Source: Desulfobacteraceae bacterium
GTDB lineage: Bacteria; Desulfobacterota; Desulfobacteria; Desulfobacterales; JAABPS01
Direction of reading: 5' to 3'
Assembly: GCA_011391835.1 (NCBI GenBank)
Contig: JAABPS010000204.1
Coordinates: forward strand, 1-5,459
DNA: 5,459 nucleotides
The notes below the pieces were generated by a model that was given only the letters and a program-made list of their open reading frames with translations, was not told where the DNA came from and made no database searches. A program made the position numbers and the translations under genes. This document shows, piece by piece, positions 1-5,459 of this stretch (position 1 is the first letter of the stretch; every line of letters starts with the position of its first letter).

Positions 1-1
1 C

Positions 2-952
2 GTCGTTCTTGTAACCCGCAGGCTGCCGGATGCGGTCGAAGATCGTCTTCGCAAAGACTACACACCCATACTTAATCCCAACGATGTACTCTATTCGAGT
101 GACGAGATCATCAAACGCGCCAGAGGGGCAGATGCCATTATGCCCTGTCATACCGAGCGGTTTGGCGCGGATGTAATTGCCAGCTTGCCGGAAAGCGTGC
201 GTGTTATCGCTAATTTTTCCGTCGGTTATGATCATGTGGATATACAGGCAGCCAGGGCACGCGGCCTTATTGTAACTAATACTCCTGAGGTTCTGTCCGA
301 CGCCACTGCAGAGCTGACTATGATGCTGATACTGGGCGCATCGCGCCGTGCCAGTGAAGGGGAGCGCCTCGTCCGAACCCGGGAGTGGAAGGACTGGAGT
401 CCCAGTTTTATGGTAGGTACACAGGTAACTGGCAAGCGTCTAGGGATTCTCGGATTCGGACGTGTCGGACGTGTAGTAGCCAGGCGTGCCCGTGGATTCG
501 ACATGGAAATCCATTATAACGATGTAAAAAGAATGCCGCATGAGCTTGAAGAAGGAGCCATCTTTCATAAGACTCCAGCAGAACTGATGCCTCACTGCGA
601 TTTTCTGGCACTCCACTGCGTGGCATCCCCGCAAACCATAAAGCTGCTGAACGCGGAACTTATTGCGCTCCTGCCTGATGGAGCGATTGTGGTCAATGCC
701 AGCCGAGGGGTGGTAATCGACGATGATGCCCTGATAGCGGCACTCAAGTCAGGAAAGCTCACTGCCGCCGGATTGGATGTCTACAATAACGAACCCGACA
801 TACATCCAGAATACCGGCAGTTGTCCAACGTGTTTCTGATGCCGCACATCGGAAGCGCTACGAAGGAAACAAGAATTGCCATGGGATTTCGGGCCCTTGA
901 CAATTTGGATGCCGTCTTTGCCGGACATGAACCCCGCGACCGCGTGGCCTGA
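2..952 (+). CDS. D-2-hydroxyacid dehydrogenase, glyoxylate/hydroxypyruvate reductase type (5' partial)
   Basis: The frame is open from the left edge to TGA at 950-952 and gives 316 visible residues. Family members are usually about 320-330 residues, so only a few N-terminal residues and the start codon are missing. The ATG at 140 is internal: the residues before it (VVLVTRRLPDAVEDRL) look like the usual first strand and helix of the family. Numbering visible residues, the NAD(P)-binding motif GFGRVG is at 151-156, catalytic Arg in NASRG at 235, catalytic Glu in DVYNNEP at 264 and catalytic His in MPHIGSAT at 282. The NFSVGYDHVD block resembles glyoxylate reductase/D-glycerate dehydrogenases, which reduce glyoxylate or hydroxypyruvate in the cytosol. 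The exact substrate cannot be fixed from sequence. G+C is clearly higher than in tig and clpX, which suggests a different origin. No GC-rich terminator follows. Confidence 0.93.
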   Translation, partial: VVLVTRRLPDAVEDRLRKDYTPILNPNDVLYSSDEIIKRARGADAIMPCHTERFGADVIASLPESVRVIANFSVGYDHVDIQAARARGLIVTNTPEVLSDATAELTMMLILGASRRASEGERLVRTREWKDWSPSFMVGTQVTGKRLGILGFGRVGRVVARRARGFDMEIHYNDVKRMPHELEEGAIFHKTPAELMPHCDFLALHCVASPQTIKLLNAELIALLPDGAIVVNASRGVVIDDDALIAALKSGKLTAAGLDVYNNEPDIHPEYRQLSNVFLMPHIGSATKETRIAMGFRALDNLDAVFAGHEPRDRVA

Positions 953-1077
953 GGATGTCGATTGTTTTCGAGATCTTTTCCTAACTCCTAATATGAAGCT
1001 CATACCTTAACAGGGCTAATATGAGTTATTCAAAGTTCTTCGGGTAAGGCGGTAATTTCTTTAAAAAAAGAATGATA
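953..1077. other. Non-coding gap between dehydrogenase and tRNA-Pro
   Basis: This stretch separates two convergently oriented genes. I see no coding frame and no GC-rich hairpin with a T run for the dehydrogenase. It contains a 9-base direct repeat CTAATATGA (988-996 and 1016-1024) and a short inverted repeat TATGA-agc-TCATA (992-1004), neither with a clear function. Confidence 0.5.
1057..1072 (-). terminator. Possible weak terminator after tRNA-Pro
   Basis: On the minus strand a run of seven T (1069-1063) begins nine bases past the tRNA-Pro CCA. The run is part of a 6-bp AT-rich inverted repeat, TTCTTT-aaaa-AAAGAA. The stem is weak and not GC-rich, so this is only a candidate end for the tRNA transcript. 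Confidence 0.2.
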
Positions 1078-1131
<54 letters not shown>

Positions 1132-1154
<23 letters not shown>

Positions 1155-2082
1155 ATATATTTTGTTCCGACGGTTTACCACGCTTTATTTTTTCCTGCAA
1201 GCCGATATTTTGAAAATATTCATCAATTGCAATACCAATCCCTTTAACTAAAGCTGATGGATATTCTTTACCCGAAAGGGCCTCCTCATCAGAAGGATTG
1301 GTCAAACATCCTGCTTCAATAAGTATTGCAGGCATATCAGCGCCTTCCAGAACCGAATAATTGGCGACACTGATTCTTATGTCGCCGTTTGTAATTATTC
1401 CGGAAAGATTCTTTTTGATAGTGCTCGCAAAAATACTGCTTTGCTCTTCATGTTGTTGTTGTATTTTTTTCCAGAGAACAGGCAGGTCTGTATTATTAAC
1501 AGATCTTTTATTTTTCCCGCTATCAGCAGCGGTCCACCCGAGGTGGTTCCGGCCGTAGGCAACAGAGTCTATTTTTGGTTCGCTCGCTGCTTTTGCAGCC
1601 GGCTGCGGGATTAGCGTTTTCCGTTTCGGTTCATTTACGGTAGGACTTGTGGCGTCATCCATATAATAATTTTTATAATAACATATGGTTATGCCTCTAG
1701 TTTTATGAACAAAACCGCCGCCTGCGTGAATGCTGATAAAAAGATCCGCATTGAAATGGTTGGCAATCGCAGTTCTTTCCGGAAGATCAAGCTCCGTATC
1801 TTCTGTACGTGTAAGAATAATATTGAATCTGGTTCCAATATCTGAAGCAATCATTCCGGCAAGCTTTAAAGTCACTTCTTTTTCCAATTTTCCATAAGGA
1901 CCTTTTGCCCCGAAATCGATATTACCACCATGCCCAGGGTCCAGCACAATAGTTATAACTCTGGTTCCCATACCGGGCTGGCTCGCATAAGCCTGAAAAC
2001 AAAAGCCAAACAGAAGCAGAAATGCGGCAGCCGCGGATACATAAGTTGCCTTTTCAATAAATCCATTACAATATATTGACAT
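1132..2082 (-). CDS. N-acetylmuramoyl-L-alanine amidase (Amidase_3 family), secreted
   Basis: This zinc enzyme cleaves the amide bond between N-acetylmuramic acid and L-alanine in peptidoglycan, probably in the periplasm for cell separation or recycling. Numbered from the ATG at 2082 (316 aa), residues 1-33 form a signal peptide with hydrophobic core VSAAAAFLLLFGFCF and an AYA cleavage site. The Amidase_3 zinc and catalytic residues are all present: His51 (DPGHGG), Glu67 (LEKEV), His119 (SIHAG) and Glu256 (IEAGCLTN). There are 136 residues between His119 and Glu256, including a charged, Pro/Lys-rich insert; in E. coli AmiC a segment in this place holds a regulatory helix, so autoinhibition is possible but inferred. 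No AMIN, LysM or SPOR domain is visible. A TTG at 2100 would add six residues; neither start has a good ribosome binding site, and the frame is closed by TAA at 2145-2143. The stop lies inside tRNA-Pro. Confidence 0.93.
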
Positions 2083-2106
2083 AACAGGAATTTTAATCAA
2101 TTTTGC

Positions 2107-2135
2107 TTGACACGAATATCGGTTGATATTATGTT
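2107..2135 (+). promoter_or_regulatory. Candidate upstream promoter toward tRNA-Leu
   Basis: A consensus -35 TTGACA (2107-2112) is followed after 17 bases by TATGTT (2130-2135). A second pair, TTGATA (2123-2128) and TATAAT (2144-2149), has only 15 bases between. Either would give a leader of about 90-105 nt before tRNA-Leu. The first pair overlaps the candidate amidase promoter on the other strand. Confidence 0.35.
2115..2130. repeat. Inverted repeat AATATC-ggtt-GATATT
   Basis: A perfect 6-bp inverted repeat with a 4-base spacer sits between the -35 and -10 of the plus-strand promoter candidate and just downstream of the minus-strand one. The position would suit an operator controlling both directions. 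It is short and AT-rich, so it could be chance. Confidence 0.25.
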
Positions 2136-2156
2136 TGACATCTTATAATATATTAA
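2128..2156 (-). promoter_or_regulatory. Candidate amidase promoter
   Basis: On the minus strand, TTAATA (2156-2151) and CATAAT (2133-2128) are 17 bases apart, matching 9 of 12 sigma-70 consensus positions. Transcription would start near 2121, about 40 nt before the ATG at 2082. The region is AT-rich, so chance matches are easy. Confidence 0.3.
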
Positions 2157-2227
2157 AGATTATTTGGCGAATCGGCGATATATAAGCAGTCGAAACCTTA
2201 ATCTTATTTGCTGAAAATTGCAATACC

Positions 2228-2233
2228 TATAAT
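2228..2233 (+). promoter_or_regulatory. Candidate -10 box of tRNA-Leu
   Basis: A perfect TATAAT ends 12 bases before the tRNA-Leu 5' end, which would place the transcription start near 2240. No good -35 is found at the normal distance; the nearest resemblance, TTGCTG at 2208-2213, is only 14 bases upstream. Confidence 0.4.
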
Positions 2234-2245
2234 TATTAAGAAGTT

Positions 2246-2332
2246 GCGAAAGTGGCGAAACTGGCAGACGCACTGGACTTAGGATCCAGCTCTGGTGACA
2301 GAGTGGGAGTTCAAATCTCCCCTTTCGCACCA
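2246..2332 (+). tRNA. tRNA-Leu (anticodon UAG), CCA encoded
   Basis: A class II tRNA of 87 nt. The acceptor stem GCGAAAG/CTTTCGC is followed by discriminator A and an encoded CCA (2330-2332). The anticodon stem CTGGA/TCCAG encloses CTTAGGA, with anticodon TAG at 2280-2282. The long variable arm, stem CTCT/AGAG, is typical of tRNA-Leu, and the T arm is GGGAG-TTCAAAT-CTCCC. It reads CUA/CUG and, by wobble, other CUN codons. It points the same way as tig, 128 bases ahead of it, with no canonical terminator between, so read-through into tig is possible. Confidence 0.98.
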
Positions 2333-2353
2333 AATATATTGATACCCTCACCC

Positions 2354-2382
2354 CAGGCCGGAGCTTACTCGCCCTCGGCCTG
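2354..2382 (+). repeat. GC-rich hairpin after tRNA-Leu
   Basis: CAGGCCG (2354-2360) pairs perfectly with CGGCCTG (2376-2382). Inside, GAG-ctta-CTC (2361-2370) can extend the stem, leaving a 5-base bulge. No T run follows directly, so it is not a canonical intrinsic terminator. Confidence 0.5.
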
Positions 2383-2383
2383 C

Positions 2384-2408
2384 TGATGGACTTTTAATAA
2401 GTCCATCA
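2384..2408 (+). repeat. Perfect 10-bp hairpin upstream of tig
   Basis: TGATGGACTT (2384-2393) and AAGTCCATCA (2399-2408) form a perfect 10-bp stem with a 5-base loop TTAAT. It begins one base after the previous hairpin. It lacks a trailing T run. It could be a terminator or attenuator variant for tRNA-Leu, an RNA-stabilising stem for tig, or part of a dispersed repeat. Confidence 0.5.
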
Positions 2409-2424
2409 ATATTGTTCATCGTGT

Positions 2425-2444
2425 AAAAAATATGGTTATTTTTT
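2425..2444 (+). repeat. AT-only hairpin ahead of the tig ribosome binding site
   Basis: AAAAAATA (2425-2432) and TATTTTTT (2437-2444) form a perfect 8-bp inverted repeat with loop TGGT, ending in six T. It lies just before the tig Shine-Dalgarno sequence. The A/T-only stem is weak; it could be a poor bidirectional terminator or simply AT-rich leader. Confidence 0.3.
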
Positions 2445-2460
2445 ATCAGAAAGGAAACAT

Positions 2461-3789
2461 ATGCAAGTTACAATTGAAGATGTGAGCACCGTAAAAAAGA
2501 TTCTGCATGTTGAAATTCCAAACGACAGGGTTATAACTGAGATTGATAAAGCCTATGAAAACCTTAAAAAGACGGCAAAGCTAAAAGGATTCCGTCCCGG
2601 AAAAACCCCCCGTTCGGTTCTGGAGAGGTTTTTCAAAAAAGATGTGCATTCAGACGTATCGAATAAACTTCTTCAGGATTCATTTATCGATGTGGTTAGG
2701 GAAAAAGAGCTTAAAATTGTTGGTGATCCGAAAATTGAACCGCCCGCCCTTGACGAAAAAGGGCCTTATAAATATGACGCAACCATTGAAATAAAGCCTG
2801 AAATTGCCGATATAGATTTTAAAGGCCTGACTCTTAAGAAAAATATATACAGCATCAGCGATGATGAAATTGAGGCGCAACTTAAAATGCTTCAAAAGAA
2901 TCTTGCACAACAGAAAACTATAGAAGAAAACCGGCCAGCAATTGAAGGCGATTTTGCCCTCATCACATATGAAGGATTCAAAGACGGTAAACCCTTCGAA
3001 GAAACGGCAAAGACGGAAAATTTCACGATTAAGCTGGGCCAGGGTCGGATAACAAAAGATTTTGATTCACAAATTATCGGAATGAAGGCAGGAGAACAAA
3101 AGGAGATAAAAGTTCATTTTCCTGAAGGTTACTTTAATGCCAAACTAGAAAACCTTGATATTGTTTTTGATGTGAGCTTAAACGAGATCAGGGAAGAGAT
3201 ACTTCCTGAAATTAACGATGATCTCGCAAAAAATCTTGGTGGTTTCAGCACATTGGAAGAACTTAAGAACAAAATAAAAGAGAACCTCAGTCAGGGATAT
3301 GAAAAAAGGGTCGAACAGGAACTGAACGAGCAGATATTTACGGCTCTTATTGCAAAAACCCAATTCGAAGTGCCCGAAGCAATGGTTGAATTCGAGCTTG
3401 AGAACATTATTGCCGACGCAGAAAGATCCTTTGCATATCACAACACATCGCTTGAAGCTCTCGGCCTCTCAAAAGAGACTCTTGCTGTAAAATACAGGGA
3501 TACTGCCGAAAAACAGATAAGGCGACACCTGATTCTGGACAAGATAATCGGGCAGGAAAATCTTGTTTTAAAAGACGATGAGCTGGAAGAGGGTTTTAAG
3601 AAAATGTCTGAATCTTTTAACCAGCCGGTGGATGAAATAAAAAAATATTACCGGCAGAATAAAGATAAACTTGATTATTTCAAACACACGCTGCTTGAAA
3701 AATGCGCCATCAATCTTATTATAGAAAATAGCGCTGTTGAAAATGCCGAGCCTGTGCCGGAGTCTGAAACAGGAAAACATAAGGAATAA
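2461..3789 (+). CDS. tig: Trigger factor, ribosome-associated chaperone and peptidyl-prolyl isomerase
   Basis: Trigger factor binds ribosomal protein L23 at the exit tunnel and shields nascent chains in the cytosol. The 442-residue length is normal for the family. The N-terminal ribosome-binding domain (about 1-115) carries the signature GFRPGKTP at 43-50. An FKBP-like PPIase domain spans roughly 158-243, with GDFALITYEG at its start and the FDSQIIGMKAGE segment at 201-212. The rest is the helical, charged C-terminal chaperone domain, ending in an acidic tail. The ATG at 2461 is preceded by AAGGA (2451-2455) at suitable spacing. clpP starts 20 bases after the TAA with no terminator, the classic tig-clpP-clpX arrangement. 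Nothing is truncated or shifted in frame. Confidence 0.98.
   Translation: MQVTIEDVSTVKKILHVEIPNDRVITEIDKAYENLKKTAKLKGFRPGKTPRSVLERFFKKDVHSDVSNKLLQDSFIDVVREKELKIVGDPKIEPPALDEKGPYKYDATIEIKPEIADIDFKGLTLKKNIYSISDDEIEAQLKMLQKNLAQQKTIEENRPAIEGDFALITYEGFKDGKPFEETAKTENFTIKLGQGRITKDFDSQIIGMKAGEQKEIKVHFPEGYFNAKLENLDIVFDVSLNEIREEILPEINDDLAKNLGGFSTLEELKNKIKENLSQGYEKRVEQELNEQIFTALIAKTQFEVPEAMVEFELENIIADAERSFAYHNTSLEALGLSKETLAVKYRDTAEKQIRRHLILDKIIGQENLVLKDDELEEGFKKMSESFNQPVDEIKKYYRQNKDKLDYFKHTLLEKCAINLIIENSAVENAEPVPESETGKHKE
3695..3722 (+). promoter_or_regulatory. Candidate internal promoter for clpPX inside tig
   Basis: TTGAAA (3695-3700) and TATTAT (3717-3722), 16 bases apart, each match five of six sigma-70 consensus positions. 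They lie about 90 bases before clpP. The -35 side reads CTTGAAA, as in heat-shock sigma-32 promoters, but no CCCCAT-type -10 follows at the right distance. In E. coli clpPX has a heat-shock promoter, so an internal promoter is reasonable but unproven. Confidence 0.25.
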
Positions 3790-3796
3790 TTATAAA

Positions 3797-3803
3797 AAGG
3801 AGG
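3797..3803 (+). promoter_or_regulatory. Strong ribosome binding site that sets the clpP TTG start
   Basis: AAGGAGG lies six bases before TTG at 3810-3812. The first in-frame ATG (3825) would be 21 bases away, too far. This decides for the TTG start. Confidence 0.85.
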
Positions 3804-3809
3804 AAGACC

Positions 3810-4430
3810 TTGCCACTAATACCCATGGTAATAGAGCAGAGCAGCAGGGGAGAGCGGGCATATGATATATATTCGCGGCTTTTGAAAGACCGGATTATAT
3901 TTCTTGGGACTGCCATGAACGACGAGGTTGCAAACCTTCTCATCGCCCAGCTCCTTTTTCTTGAATCCGAAGATCCCGACAAGGACATAAACTTTTATAT
4001 CAATTCGCCGGGCGGAGTGGTAACTGCCGGACTAGCCGTTTATGATACAATGCAATATATCAAGTCTGATATTGCAACTGTCTGTATTGGACAGGCAGCA
4101 AGCATGGGAGCATTTTTACTGACGGCAGGAGCTAAAGGGAAGCGCTATTCCCTTCCTAATTCCCGCATACTTATTCATCAGCCTATGGGAGGATTTCAGG
4201 GGCAGGCATCCGATATCGCTATACAGGCAAAAGAGATTCTGAGGATGAAAGATACCCTGAATAACATTCTGGCGTTCCACACGGGAAAAGATTTAAATCA
4301 AATACAAATAGATACAGACAGAGATTACTTTATGTCCAGCGAGGAAGCAAAGGAATACGGTATTATAGACCATGTCATCGTAAACAGGGGTGACATTGAT
4401 AATATTGAAAAAGCCGGAGGCATCAAATGA
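3810..4430 (+). CDS. clpP: ATP-dependent Clp protease proteolytic subunit ClpP
   Basis: ClpP forms two stacked heptameric rings whose inner chamber hydrolyses proteins unfolded by ClpX or ClpA. The 206-residue product has the serine protease triad Ser98 (GQAASMGAF), His123 (LIHQP) and Asp172 (TDRDYF). The glycine-rich NSPGG motif is at 65-69 and forms part of the oxyanion region. The N-terminus PLIPMVIEQSSRGERAYDIY matches the family, including the short segment removed by self-processing in other bacteria and the axial loop. Translation begins at TTG, chosen by the AAGGAGG site and by conservation of the PLIPMV residues before the first ATG. The gene follows tig by 20 bases and its TGA overlaps the clpX ATG, so translation of the two subunits is likely coupled. 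Confidence 0.98.
   Translation: MPLIPMVIEQSSRGERAYDIYSRLLKDRIIFLGTAMNDEVANLLIAQLLFLESEDPDKDINFYINSPGGVVTAGLAVYDTMQYIKSDIATVCIGQAASMGAFLLTAGAKGKRYSLPNSRILIHQPMGGFQGQASDIAIQAKEILRMKDTLNNILAFHTGKDLNQIQIDTDRDYFMSSEEAKEYGIIDHVIVNRGDIDNIEKAGGIK
4416..4420 (+). promoter_or_regulatory. clpX ribosome binding site within clpP
   Basis: GGAGG lies six bases before the clpX ATG at 4427 and inside the last codons of clpP. Together with the ATGA overlap it fixes the clpX start and supports coupled translation. Confidence 0.8.
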
Positions 4431-5459
4431 CAAAAAAAGGGAACGACAGCGACAATCTTTTCTGTTCATTCTGCGGAAAGAACCAGAAGGAAGTTACAAA
4501 GCTGATAGCAGGGCCCGCGGTCTATATTTGTGATGAGTGTATCCAGCTTTGCAGTGAAATTATTGAAGAAGAGAGCGATAAAACGGCGACGGAACATGAA
4601 AATCTGCTTGTTCCCAAGCAGATAAAAGAGATGCTTGATGAGTATGTAATAGAGCAGGAGTATGCGAAAAAAATTCTGTCGGTTGCAGTGTATAATCATT
4701 ACAAGAGGCTCGATTCAAATGTTAATACCGGTAATATCGAGATACAGAAAAGTAACATTCTGCTTATCGGCTTTACAGGTACGGGCAAGACGCTTCTTGC
4801 GCAGACACTTGCAAGATTTTTAAATGTTCCATTTACGATAGCGGATGCCACCAGTCTTACCGAAGCTGGTTATGTCGGTGAGGATGTTGAGAATATAATT
4901 CTATCACTTCTCCAGAATGCTGATTATGATGTGGAAAAGTGCAAACGCGGCATTGTTTATATTGATGAAATTGACAAGATAGCGGCAAAATCGGATAATC
5001 CGTCCATAACAAGGGATGTTTCCGGTGAAGGTGTACAACAGGCGCTTCTTAAGATCATAGAGGGAACCACTGCAAGCGTACCTCCAAAGGGCGGACGAAA
5101 GCATCCTCAGCAGGATTTTGTCAAAATAGATACTACGAATATCCTTTTCATATGTGGTGGAACATTCAACGGGCTTGACCAGATTATACAGAGAAGACTT
5201 GGTTCAAAGGCTATGGGATTTGGAGCAAAAATTGTCGCGAAAGAGAACAAGAATAAAAGCGAAATATTAAAAATGGTTCAGCCTGAAGATCTGATTAAAT
5301 TCGGGTTAATTCCCGAATTTCTTGGGCGTCTGCCTGTTGTAGCGACACTTGATGAGTTGAGCGAAGCCTCACTTGTCAGGATATTAACTGAGCCGAAAAA
5401 CGCACTCATCAAACAGTTTAAAAAACTGTTTGAAATGGAAGGAGTGAACTTAAGATTGA
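4427..5459 (+). CDS. clpX: ATP-dependent Clp protease ATP-binding subunit ClpX (3' partial)
   Basis: ClpX is a hexameric AAA+ unfoldase that recognises tagged substrates and threads them into ClpP. The window shows 344 residues; the family is usually about 415-430, so the C-terminal small domain with sensor 2 is cut off. The N-terminal zinc-binding domain has Cys13, Cys16, Cys35 and Cys38. Walker A is GFTGTGKT (115-122) and Walker B is IVYIDEID (176-183). The pore loop GYVG is at 148-151, the substrate-selecting RKH motif at 224-226, the ClpP-docking loop MGF at 263-265, and the arginine finger Arg301 in EFLGR. Two residues differ from the usual motifs: Phe116 in Walker A, where Pro is common, and Met263 in the docking loop, where Ile, Leu or Val is common. 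The TGA in the last bases is out of frame. It overlaps clpP by four bases. Confidence 0.98.
   Translation, partial: MTKKGNDSDNLFCSFCGKNQKEVTKLIAGPAVYICDECIQLCSEIIEEESDKTATEHENLLVPKQIKEMLDEYVIEQEYAKKILSVAVYNHYKRLDSNVNTGNIEIQKSNILLIGFTGTGKTLLAQTLARFLNVPFTIADATSLTEAGYVGEDVENIILSLLQNADYDVEKCKRGIVYIDEIDKIAAKSDNPSITRDVSGEGVQQALLKIIEGTTASVPPKGGRKHPQQDFVKIDTTNILFICGGTFNGLDQIIQRRLGSKAMGFGAKIVAKENKNKSEILKMVQPEDLIKFGLIPEFLGRLPVVATLDELSEASLVRILTEPKNALIKQFKKLFEMEGVNLRL

Noticed and set aside
232..504. Minus-strand open frame opposite the dehydrogenase (also 408-626, 440-634 and 749-1003)
   Set aside because: These are shadow frames of a well-supported coding gene, with low-complexity Arg/Ser-rich or otherwise unrecognisable products.
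988..1024. Direct repeat CTAATATGA near the tRNA-Pro 3' end, considered as an attachment site
   Set aside because: It is only 9 bases, does not include tRNA sequence, and its copies are 28 bases apart, so it cannot bound an element.
1205..1219. Palindrome ATATTTT-G-AAAATAT
   Set aside because: It falls inside the amidase coding region (the EYFQNI codons) and is A/T only; codon content explains it.
1361..1558. Plus-strand open frame opposite the amidase
   Set aside because: It lies entirely inside the amidase on the other strand, and its product looks like random hydrophobic sequence.
2160..2351. Minus-strand open frame of 63 codons opposite tRNA-Leu
   Set aside because: Its GRFELPLCHQSWILSPVRLPVSP-like middle is the antisense reading of the tRNA, a well-known source of false proteins.
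2680..3988. Minus-strand open frames opposite tig and clpP (2680-2910, 3178-3441, 3568-3780, 3719-3988)
   Set aside because: The sense strand encodes complete, conserved tig and clpP; the antisense products are Phe/Ile-rich shadows.
4466..5104. Minus-strand open frames opposite clpX (4466-4699, 4904-5104)
   Set aside because: clpX is intact on the plus strand with all expected motifs in frame.
5456..5459. TGA at the right edge as a possible clpX stop
   Set aside because: The bases are out of frame: the clpX frame reads TTG then a single A at the window end.

Overview
The window carries bacterial housekeeping genes. It holds two tRNA genes, the trigger factor-ClpP-ClpX protein quality control cluster, a secreted cell wall amidase and an edge-truncated D-2-hydroxyacid dehydrogenase. 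The order tig-clpP-clpX, the secreted zinc amidase and the moderately AT-rich codon use fit a Gram-negative bacterium. The style of the proteins suggests a deltaproteobacterium (Desulfobacterota), but this is an inference from general resemblance, not from a search.

Layout. Bases 2-952 (+) encode all but the first few residues of a glyoxylate/hydroxypyruvate reductase-type dehydrogenase. Its base composition (about 57-60% G+C in the lines counted) is clearly above that of the tig and clpX lines counted (about 33-37%). Bases 953-1077 are non-coding. tRNA-Pro(UGG) follows on the minus strand at 1078-1154 with an encoded CCA. The minus-strand amidase gene (1132-2082) runs into this tRNA and uses a TAG in the tRNA's D loop as its stop codon. 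Bases 2083-2245 are a divergent intergenic region with overlapping promoter-like elements for the amidase (-) and tRNA-Leu (+). tRNA-Leu(UAG) lies at 2246-2332, also with an encoded CCA. Bases 2333-2460 hold three successive inverted repeats. Then come tig (2461-3789), clpP (3810-4430, TTG start behind a strong ribosome binding site) and clpX (4427 to the window end, overlapping clpP by ATGA).

How the genes work together. Trigger factor binds nascent chains at the ribosome exit. ClpX unfolds substrates with ATP and feeds them into the ClpP peptidase chamber. The 20-base gap and the 4-base overlap indicate that tig, clpP and clpX are cotranscribed and that clpX translation is coupled to clpP. 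The amidase acts on peptidoglycan in the periplasm and is not functionally tied to the Clp cluster.

I see no undescribed multi-gene system here. The points most worth checking are the amidase stop codon inside tRNA-Pro, the composition change at the 3' side of that tRNA (possible island edge), the row of hairpins ahead of tig, and two substitutions in ClpX motifs.
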